Assembly (NCBI GenBank): GCA_034696485.1
Contig: JAQIWT010000286.1
Coordinates: 1 to 24,838 of the forward strand
Length of the DNA: 24,838 bases
Direction: 5' to 3'
Source: Isohypsibius dastychi
Taxonomy: Eukaryota; Tardigrada; Eutardigrada; Parachela; Isohypsibiidae
The stretch's first letter is position 1; the number at the start of each line of letters is the position of its first letter. Shown piece after piece: positions 11,301 through 19,034 of this stretch. The notes beneath the pieces were generated by a model that did no database searches, was not told where the DNA came from, and worked only from the letters and a program-made list of their open reading frames with translations. Made by a program: the position numbers and the translations under genes.

Positions 11301-14300
11301 ACAACGATTTGAAATCGAAACTGCGCCAGAAGCTGACAAGAGAGTCGGATGATTTTCTGGGACAAACGATCATCGAAGTTCGCACTCTGAGTGGAGAAAT
11401 GAATGTTTGGTATAACCTTGGTAAGTGCATGTTTTACGGCTCCATATTTTCACCTTACGTTCGTCATCATTATCATTTAAGAAAAGAGGAGAAATGTTGA
11501 AAATTTCTGTTGAGTCTGGGTCTTCACGAAACCAGCTTTAAATACCTACTTATTATCAATCCAAAGTAAAAAAGATCTGTAATTATTATAATATTGGAGA
11601 TTTATTTTACAGCTCTTCAGCTCTGTAGAACGAAGCCCTTCTTTCTTTCAGAAAAACGAACTGACAAGTCCGCAGTATCCGGGGCTATACAGCTTCATAT
11701 CAGCGTGGAGATCAAGGGAGAAGAAACCAAGGCGCCATATCACAAGCAATACACCTGTTTGCATGAGGTAATTTTTTCGTCTTCTGGAAATCTTTTTAGA
11801 GGTTACATTCAATTTTGTAGAATACGTTTTTCCATCTGTGCGAGCAGAACAGCGGAGAGGCGCGCTTGCCGGTCGCAAAAGGTGATGAGGCGTGGAAGGT
11901 CTATTTCGAGGAAGCAGCTCAAGAGATTGTTGACGAATTTGCGATGCGCTATGGAATTGAGTCGATATTTCAGGCAATGACGTAAGTTGAATTAAATTAA
12001 CGTGATCTGTGATTTACTTCCATCCGAAAAACAAATAAGAGAACTTTTTTTTTCAGCCACTTCGAATGTTTGTCAACGAAGTATATGTGTCAAGGCGTAC
12101 CAGCTGTAATGAGCACATTGTTGGCAAATATAAATGCCTTTTATGCTCACACGACGGCCTCTTCGAATGTTACCGCAAGTGATCGGTTTGCGGCATCGAA
12201 TTTTGGAGTATGTTGTGACTGCTTTCTCTATTTAATGGATCAATAACTGTTTTCCTGGTTGCAGAAAGAGAAATTTGTCCAGCTCCTCAAAACTCTGGAC
12301 GATTCACTGAAGTCGGACCTGAACACGTACCGGGTGAGCAACAACGTCAATCAGGAACTATTTATCGATTTCATCTTCAATAATTCGCGAGCTATGAACT
12401 GTAATAATTTCCGGCTCGATAACATCACTTACAAAACAGGATGCCAGCCGGAAATGGCTGAGGTGTACCATTATAATCAACAGTCTAGACAGAATTATAA
12501 GTTGCCGCGAAAATTAAATGACATTCCATCACTAATTGTCCTTCGTAATAATTTTGCATCGTGGCAGCCTATAACAATATACTCTTAAAAGATACTCAGT
12601 TATTTATACAATTCGGCTGTTGACGTGTCTGATGACTGTGATGTTTTCCAGACTTCGTTTTTGTCCTCTTCGCCTGCCCGGCTTCAGGACTTGAAATCGA
12701 CTGTGGATTTGCTCACGAGTATCACGTTTTTTCGAATGAAGGTTGGTTCGATTACTGATCAGGTCAGAACCAGTATTCGGTTTTAATTGATATCGTTCGA
12801 TTTTCAGGTGCAAGAAATCTCATGTCCACCACGAGCCGCAACAGTCGTCAAAGAATGCGCAAAACGCTGTTTGGTTACGACGTACAAAGAACTGTTCGAC
12901 AACTGTCTTGTAATCTATGCGCGCGAATTCCAACCGGATGTTAATGACTTGCCCAGCAATCCCCAAGAGACTGAGCCGAATATGAAAAGTCTGGGTTTTT
13001 GGCACAACTTGATTGCTCTTGTCGTGTCGATTGTGGAAGAGGACCAAAAAAGCTACGCACCGGTGCTTAATCAGTAAGGCATACTAGAATACTCGAGAGA
13101 CCTCTTTGGTGTTTGCGCCCATTGCATCGGATTCCTTTCTCTTACAGATTCCCTCAAGAGCTCAATATTGGCCAGCTTAGCGCCGCGAATATGTGGGACT
13201 TGTTTGCACTGGACATGAAGAATGCCCTCATAGGTTGGCTCACTGCGCTAAATAAACATGTCCCCTTTTATCGGCCGCTAAGTTTAATTTGCTTCAAGAT
13301 CAAATAATCACTTTCAAGTGACTCCTTTCTTCCCTTTTTCCGAATGTCTTCTTTGATGAATATATTATTCTTTCTTTTATTTACGATTAGATTTCTACTC
13401 GACAACTATAAAATAGTAGTACAGTACTATTAGATTTATTCTTATATCCATATTTGAATTCGTTTTATATTTCTTTATTCACTATAGTTTATTTATTTAT
13501 CTTATACTATTGTCATGTACATACCTTATTTATCTGTATTATAGCATATTTTATTATGCCATACAAATTATTCTTTTATTCACTTTGGAGTTCCGAACCA
13601 AGAGAGAATAACTTGACTGATTGATTTATTAATTGTTTTCAGAACATGCGGAACATGGTCAATGCAAAAGTGCGGAATACATGAATCTTCACTTCAAGAT
13701 CAAATGGCTGTACAACACCTATGTGAGCGAGGTGCCGCCTTTCAAGGGATCAGTCCCGGAATACCCTGCGTGAGTAACTTCCCTGAAAGTTCATCACGAA
13801 TGTTTCTATACCTGACCTTTTTTCCTTCAGTTGGTTCGAGCCATTCGTCATGCGATGGTTGGGTGAAAACGAAGGAATGTCTCTGGAATATTTAAAGAGT
13901 GCATACGAAAGAGATAAGCGCGATGGCGTAAGTGTCGAGTTGTTCTCCCACTGGATATGTTGTGATGATAATTTCGGCCTTTTTAGTTCATCCCAAGCTC
14001 GGATCATTCATTATTCAGTAATTCGGTCGTTGATGTCTTCACCCAGCTTAATCAGTGTTTCGACGTGATCAAGAAACTCGAATGTCCAGATCCGGCCATT
14101 GTCAACCGCTATATGACCCGCTTCGCCAAGGTACGCTGGAATCAATCACACATTTATGTTTGGATTTTCATTTTTTAAAATTTCCAGACAATTAATACGG
14201 AGTTGTTAACTTATGCCGAAATTGTCAAAGCGGAATATCGCCAGTTTACCAGCAATGAGAAAAAGGCCTGCATCGTAATGAACAACATCCAACAGCTGCG

Positions 14301-15964
14301 GGTTCAGCTAGAGAAAATGTTCGAAGCGATGGGTGGGGAGAAACTTGACCCGGAAGCGGGAGATATTCTCAAAGAACTACAGAATCAACTCAACGTTGTC
14401 CTGGACGAACTGAGTCTTATGTTCGCCAACAGTCTGGAACCGCGTGTTTCCAGGAGTGTCCAGGAGCTTTCCAAGTGCCTTGCACAGGTCAAGAACGATA
14501 AGAGTGCAAGCACGGGTCAACGAAATACAGTTGCTCAAGAAGCTGAATTGATTCTGGCTCCGTTGCTGGAATTGTTGGACGGGAGCTTGTCGAATTACTC
14601 GGAAATGTGCGAAAAGACCGTGTTGAAACGGTTATTGAAAGAACTCTGGAAATTGACCATGCAGGGCTTGGAGAAAATCGTCGTTCTTCCACCACTTAGC
14701 GATTTCAAAACCGTAAGTTTGCAGAACGTGTGCAGTTCTTGCAGATGTATTTATGATTTATAATATATTCATATTGTATTTCATATTAGATTCCATTCAT
14801 ATTTTATTTATTTGTAATTTAATTTTAGGTTCTGCCTACTGCCAAAGTCGAGGATGTCTCGCGAATGTTGCTCAACCATGTTGCCACCAATAAAGGACTC
14901 AGTCTTCCCGGTGTCATGGAGCAGTTATCAAAAGAGATGGAAAAATCTCTGTCACCTCGTCAATGTGCGGTTGTCGATATCGCTTTAGACAGCATCAAAA
15001 ACTATTTCTATGCTGATGGAAAAGGCCTGAAAAAGTCATTCCTGGAAAAAAGCCCCGAACTCCAATCTCTACGCTACGCGCTTTCGCTGTATACTCAGAC
15101 TACCGACAGCTTGATCAAGACCTTCATTCACACTCAGATCAACCAAGATGCTCCAAGCAAAGATGACGAAATCGGAGAAGTGGAGATTCGGGTTGACCTT
15201 TTCACTCATCCGGCTACTGGAGAGCATAAGGTCACCGTCAAAGGTATAGTATTCATTATGATTATTCAGATTTGAGCGTGGACTAGTTTTTGCTTTTTTT
15301 CTGTAGTGGTCAGATGCGATAAACTCAAATGGGTCACAACTGGAGGTTTCAAGCCATTTGTTGAAGTCTGCATTATGGGACCACATTTGGCTGACAAGAA
15401 ACGGAAATTTACCACCAAATCAAGGAGCAATACCTTGGCACCTCAGTTTGACGAGACAGTTGTCTTGTAAGGGATTTCTACATTGAATAAAGTTTTTTAA
15501 TAGTAATGTTTATTTTTTGCAGTAATTTGGGCAACGAAGATGAACCTGATGCTTACGAACTTCAAATCTCCGTCAAAGATTTCTGCATATTGAGCGCCGA
15601 TCGGTTAGTTGGAATTGCGGTTCTCCCGCTAAAAGAAATCGTCGACCAAGGCACGATTGCTTGTTGGTGTCCTTTGGCTAAACGGCTGCAGTTGAATGAT
15701 ACCGGATGGACGATCCTGCGTATTTTGGCCCAGCGCAACAACGACGAAGTCGCCCGTGAATTTGTAAAAGCCAAGTCGGATACTCGCCAGGAGATCGAAG
15801 CTCCAGTCGACGGAGTTGGCAATCCGCAAATGCATCAACAAAACCATCCACCCCAGAAAATAAACTCGAATCCGCCGCCACAGCAGACCAGCCAGAAGAG
15901 CCAGTTATCTCAGCTGCTACCCGGGAAAGGTCAGCCAGCTAAAAATGCTCCGAAGAAGAAATGA
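2296..15964 (+). CDS. unc-13: UNC-13/Munc13 synaptic vesicle priming protein, complete long isoform (1873 codons)
   Basis: Exons: 2296-2317, 2482-2511, 2642-2741, 5019-5440, 5600-5969, 6027-6056, 6115-6267, 6326-6598, 6655-7057, 9753-9790, 9860-9953, 10068-10076, 10138-10206, 10431-10650, 10755-10875, 10937-11185, 11251-11420, 11652-11767, 11821-11981, 12057-12207, 12265-12333, 12652-12741, 12808-13073, 13148-13233, 13643-13769, 13831-13927, 13987-14130, 14188-14712, 14829-15243, 15307-15466, 15523-15964. Lengths sum to 5622, a multiple of three. Domains: C2A at residues 1 to about 115 (starts [15 protein letters not shown]); Ser/Pro-rich linker; calmodulin-type helix at about 586-601 ([16 protein letters not shown]); C1 at about 693-743 with all His/Cys zinc ligands, His693 first; C2B from about 814 with acidic Ca2+ sites Asp831, Asp837, Asp883, Asp885; MUN at about 950-1630; C2C at about 1650-1790; then a Q/N/P-rich tail. 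Family role: opens syntaxin and assembles SNAREs at the presynaptic active zone, tuned by Ca2+, diacylglycerol and calmodulin. C2A implies RIM binding or homodimerisation. Confidence 0.95.
2482..2511 (+). CDS. unc-13: unc-13 30-base exon 2
   Basis: This exon is flanked by TTTTTAG and GTTGGT and encodes [10 protein letters not shown], with its first and last codons shared across junctions. It completes the first C2A strand (VKKAKFDG in vertebrate Munc13-1) and joins D-RFNSYVTL in exon 3. Phase and homology agree, although it is too short for ordinary gene finders. Confidence 0.9.
2742..5018 (+). other. Long unc-13 intron 3
   Basis: A 2277-base intron inside the C2A coding region, between TT|GTAAGT and TTTTTCAG|T. 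I find no exon fitting the family. Open frames of 105 codons (plus, 4422-4739) and 131 codons (minus, 4313-4708) overlap each other and have no family resemblance, so both look like chance. An intron this long near the 5' end may hold regulatory elements. I see no repeat array in it. Confidence 0.7.
7058..8909 (+). other. First part of long unc-13 intron 9, likely internal promoter for a short isoform
   Basis: This segment lies between the donor after the calmodulin-site exon (CAG|GTAAGA) and the alternative N-terminal exon at 8910. It contains a short tandem repeat at 7521-7557 and several unremarkable open frames on both strands. I see no recognisable protein. If the exon at 8910 is a true first exon, its promoter should lie here, but no clear TATA box was found. 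Confidence 0.4.
7521..7557. repeat. Short tandem repeat, two copies, 22-base period
   Basis: GAATGTCTGGAGACG occurs at 7521-7535 and 7543-7557, separated by ATGAAGC, within unc-13 intron 9. It is a two-copy local duplication with no evident function. Confidence 0.6.
8910..9332 (+). CDS. unc-13: Putative alternative N-terminal exon of unc-13 (short isoform)
   Basis: An ATG at 8910, directly after an in-frame TAG GCC, opens 141 codons ending at a strong donor (TTAGCC|GTAAGT) in phase 0. That is the same phase as the long-form donor at 7057, so it can splice straight to the 9753-9790 exon. The product is basic and Ser/Arg-rich, with several Cys ([12 protein letters not shown]). It ends [18 protein letters not shown], whose YNKFKSRVQ parallels YNKVCARLN at the end of the long-form exon and FNKVRMQLQ at the Munc13-1 calmodulin site. 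Nematode unc-13 is known to make a short form from an internal start with a different N-terminus that keeps C1-C2B-MUN-C2C. That this exon plays the same role is inference. A second ATG at 8958 is a possible start. Confidence 0.5.
9333..9752 (+). other. unc-13 intron between alternative N-terminal exon and exon 10
   Basis: No exon or repeat recognised. The segment ends in a good polypyrimidine tract and acceptor (GGCCTTTTTCAG) shared by the long and putative short transcripts. Confidence 0.6.
10068..10076 (+). CDS. unc-13: unc-13 9-base microexon
   Basis: GTGCTGAAG, flanked by ATGGCAG and GTACGT, encodes Val-Leu-Lys in phase 0. It sits between ...IPLVSDL (exon ending 9953) and TMAAQKR (exon starting 10138). 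The VLK insertion matches the nematode-type sequence at this place, while the fly form as I remember it joins directly without it. Skipping the exon stays in frame, so it may be optional. It lies just before the C1 domain. Confidence 0.75.
12334..12651 (+). other. unc-13 intron with an in-frame 84-codon open extension
   Basis: After TAC CGG at 12333 the MUN-domain reading frame stays open through the donor to a TAA at 12586-12588. An internal phase-0 donor (GCTGAG|GTGTAC, exon end 12462) would add 43 residues in frame. Canonical splicing to 12652 restores the family sequence ([15 protein letters not shown]). Intron retention or an alternative donor is possible; the default reading is an ordinary intron. 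Confidence 0.4.
13234..13642 (+). other. AT-rich unc-13 intron with a copied exon fragment
   Basis: A 409-base intron that is strongly A+T rich from about 13310 to 13600. It contains CTTCAAGATCAAAT at 13292-13305, identical to 13692-13705 in the next exon, where it encodes part of LHFKIKW. The intron has no exon that fits the family. Confidence 0.6.
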
Positions 15965-16791
15965 TTTTCTAGTCCATTCCTGACGGATCTCCAGATTTTT
16001 ATTAGTTCTTTCTTTCCAGTTGTAGTCATTCCTGTGGTACATTCGCGATTTTTTCGCCCGGTTTTGAGAATTACCTTTTAGAGATATCGGAACGAAAAAG
16101 ACGGTTTCAATCTGATTTTAGAAACGTCTTTTAATTCTTTTTTTAGTTTCATCCAGCGAATGGTTTCAAAACTGTGCCTTTTAGAAAAACAATTGGTCTG
16201 ATATTCCGATCAGCTATAAAAGAATTCTCGAGGATCTTTCGTGTATTTTATGAGTAATACCCGCTCCATCTGAAACTGCGAACCGCTCACGTTGAATGGT
16301 TCGCGTCGAGTGGAAAGAATCGATTTCTGTCTGCGATAGCTCTTATGTAATAATTTTTGCATGAGTGGAATAAAGATCATTATTGATGAAACCAGCCCGT
16401 AACCATGCAGAGCAAAAGATGAGTTCGAAACAAAAAAGGAGCTGGGTTTACATACTGTCGCAAACTAAAGAGAAAGGCCGACTTTTTTGGCTGTTTTATT
16501 CCAACAGATTGCGTCACAAACGACGGCAAGGCAGCCAACCAAAATAATGGATCGGGGTGAAAAGATGAGGAGGAATCGATAACATCCCACATCCCTTTTT
16601 TGTTCGATGGCAGAGAGCCTGTTAGTTCAGTTTCATCGCACAACTCTGGCTACAGAAGGGCTCCCTGCTCCATCGTGGAAAGGATACTGTGTTCGGTGAT
16701 GTTACTCAACGGGAATTAATCTTCCAGCATTTATCTTGACATATAATTCACCCGCTCCGATATTCCGCTCCATTTAATCTCTAACGCAAAA
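15965..16791 (+). other. unc-13 3' UTR and unc-13/endophilin-B intergenic region
   Basis: About 400 bases of probable 3' UTR run from the TGA at 15964 to the AATAAA at 16369. About 420 bases of flank then lead to the endophilin-B start. An 87-codon minus-strand open frame (16380-16643) has no recognisable similarity and is probably chance. The endophilin-B promoter should lie in the last few hundred bases. No TATA box is evident. Confidence 0.6.
16369..16374 (+). terminator. Probable unc-13 poly(A) signal
   Basis: AATAAA lies 405 bases after the unc-13 stop codon and 418 bases before the endophilin-B ATG. It is the only clear plus-strand hexamer I found in this gap. Confidence 0.55.
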
Positions 16792-18705
16792 ATGGACTTC
16801 AAGAAAATCCTCAATCGGGCTGTTCAGGTAAATTGTCGCTTCGGGGAAGAAGGGAAGCTTTTTCACGTCAAAATGGAGCAGGATTTACGCTTGAAAACAT
16901 TTGCGATGGAATGATTTTGCTTGAGCAATTATATTTCTTTTTTAGTTTGCCGAGGAAAAAGTCGGAAGGGATGTGGAAAAGACCCGACTGGAGGCAGATA
17001 TGGAGCATTTGATAGAACTGCAAGATAAAGTCAAAAACCACACTGAACGGATGGTCCGATGCACAGAATCTGTTCTTCAGCCGAATCCAAGTGAGTTTCG
17101 CAGAAAATGACGTAAGGCTTTTTTCATTTGGTTTTTTGTGACGTTCCAAGCTTGATTGATTGAACAGTAATGAAAAAGAGTCGTTTTATGGCGAACGTTT
17201 TTTTTGTCGTCTTAATGCTTATACATGCTTTGTTTGATTTTCAGACGTCCGAATGGAGGAATATTGTTATGAAAAGCTGGATAAAAGATTGCGTCAGAGA
17301 CAAACTCCGTTCCACGAATTGGGCACGGCACTGCTGGAGGCCGGAAACGATTTTGGTCCACAAACACCGTACGGTATGGAGTAACCTTCAAAACACATGA
17401 TTTTTCATCTCTTCCGTTAGAGGTTTTTGTGTTCAAGTGTCTTTGAATTTTTCAGGGTCGGCGCTGATAAAAGTTGGGACTTACCAGAATCGATTGGGTC
17501 ACACTGAATTAGAATTCGTGACAAACAGCGCGGAAGGATTCTTAACGCCATTAAGAAGATTTTTGGAAGGGGACATTAAGACTGTCTTGGTAGATTTGGG
17601 AAAACAATCCGCTGAATGAATGAGACTTTGTGGTCATTGATTTGGTTGTCTTTCTAGAAAGAAAGAAAAGAGCTGAACAACCGCAGATTAGACCTGGATG
17701 CTGCAAAAAGCAAATTGAAAAAGGTCGCCGTCACAAAAGATGATCCGAAATTATATGTAGGTCTTTTTATCTGCGAATCGTTTCTTGTGCTCATGTTATG
17801 GCTGATATTAAACCCATTGTATCCTTCAGGAAGCGGCGGCAAAGGTAAACTTCCGCTTTGTGAAATCCTTTTCATCGCTCGCTTGAAGTGACGAGTATTT
17901 CACAGGCTGAAAATGAAGCTCGAGTTGCCAACTCGGAATTTGAAAGACAGGCGGAGATAACGCGACTTCTACTTGAAGGAGTTGCGAGCTGTCAGGTATT
18001 TATAAAAAGGTCATCAAATTTTGTTGAGTTTGTCATCGTAAGTATGGTTTTTCCAGGGTAGCCACCTGAAATATTTGAAAGATTTCGCGGAAGCTCAGAT
18101 GAGATATTTTGCAACGTGTCATGGGATTGTTGAAGAGCTACACCGTGAGCTGTCCATGTAAGCTTTGAGGTTGTCAATTTCTCACCATTCAATATCATTT
18201 TTTCACCATTTTTCGTCACTTCGTTAGAAAGCTGTATGGTCACTATATATCCAAAATGTGAAACACTACTGTTTTTATCTATTATATTTTTTGACTTCCC
18301 ATGTTGTATTTTTTGTTTGGAAGTAATATTTTATCAATTGAATTCCAGAATGAACGGTATGCAAGTAATCTAAATGACAGAATGTCCTGCTACTACTGTA
18401 AATATTGCATTTTCAGGATAAATCCAACTGACTGCCTTCCAGTAACATACAATTCACCGCCAATCGGCTCCCGGAAAGCACGAGTTCTTTGCGATTATGA
18501 ATCGGGCAACACACAAGAACTGTCGCTGCATGCCAGCGATATTATATTTGTGACTTCGGTCGGACAAGATGGAGATTGGGTGAAATCTTTCAATTAACAA
18601 CTTTTATTCTGCCTTAAGACATCCTCCTCGTTTCAGGTTCTTGCTCAACGCCCTTCTGGAGAAAAAGGAAAAATACCCTCAACCTATATTGAATTTCTTG
18701 AGTAG
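16792..18705 (+). CDS. Endophilin-B (SH3GLB/Bif-1 type): N-BAR plus SH3 membrane-remodelling protein, complete
   Basis: Ten coding exons: 16792-16827, 16946-17090, 17245-17373, 17456-17589, 17658-17756, 17830-17844, 17906-17995, 18057-18157, 18417-18579, 18637-18705. They total 981 bases, giving 326 residues, with phase kept throughout. MDFKKILNRAVQFAEEKVG is the amphipathic N-BAR start, close to the vertebrate endophilin-B start. Landmarks follow in order: VLQPNPN-R-EEY-YEKLDKR, GNDFGPQTPYG, FLTPLRRFLEGD, KERKELNNRRLDLDAAK and ERQAEITRLLLEG. The BAR domain covers about residues 1-245 and the SH3 about 270-326. The BAR-SH3 linker is only about 20 residues, shorter than in vertebrate homologues, so the protein is smaller than the usual 360-395. 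The SH3 ALYDY motif reads VLCDY (Cys275 for Tyr); Trp304 of the ligand groove and the PSTYIEFL end are kept. Family role: membrane curvature in mitochondrial, Golgi and autophagic traffic. Confidence 0.93.
17830..17844 (+). CDS. Endophilin-B 15-base microexon
   Basis: GAAGCGGCGGCAAAG (Glu-Ala-Ala-Ala-Lys), flanked by ATCCTTCAG and GTAAAC, is phase 0 at both ends. It lengthens the region between DPKLY and AENEARV in the BAR domain, near where vertebrate SH3GLB1 has its alternatively spliced insert. Skipping it would remove five residues in frame. Confidence 0.75.
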
Positions 18706-19034
18706 TGCTGTCTGTTTTAATTCGTTCCAGGTTGTCTTATGATGTTCAGAGGCCTTTGCCGTGCTGCTTTTAACCCTTCCGGTCATAAGGTTTATTTCCG
18801 TTTGAAAATCACATTGAAGATCACATGTTGGTGATGTGTAAAAAATCAGTTCATTTTCAAACAGTCAAATTTCGTTTTCATATTTGAGTAAACGTATAAA
18901 ACAGAACACTAAGGAAAACGAAGATGCAGAGAAAAAGACATTTGGTCTCGTTGAACCGGGTGCGAAAGTCACTGGTAAAACAAGCATGCATATACTCATA
19001 AAATCTTTTGGTATAGTAAAGGAACTTTGGACAT
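18706..19034. other. Convergent 3' region of endophilin-B and CTL
   Basis: Only 329 bases separate the endophilin-B stop (plus) from the CTL stop (minus). The likely CTL poly(A) signal is within the endophilin-B 3' UTR. No AATAAA is visible for endophilin-B on the plus strand; AGTAAA (about 18886) and TATAAA (about 18894) are weak variants. The two 3' UTRs probably overlap. Confidence 0.55.
18791..18796 (-). terminator. Probable CTL poly(A) signal
   Basis: TTTATT on the plus strand is AATAAA on the minus strand, 239 bases beyond the CTL stop codon. Confidence 0.45.

Noticed and set aside
3902-12456. 14-base match CCAGCCGGAAATGG near 3902 and near 12443
   Set aside because: A single short match between two introns 8.5 kb apart with no extended similarity; chance is the simplest reading.
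16380-16643. 87-codon minus-strand open frame between unc-13 and endophilin-B
   Set aside because: No recognisable similarity, no splice context, and it lies just after the unc-13 poly(A) signal.
18301-18416. Open frame leading into the endophilin-B SH3 exon
   Set aside because: It is intron read-through. The upstream exon ends in phase 2 and joins cleanly at 18417; no linker homology is visible in the intron.
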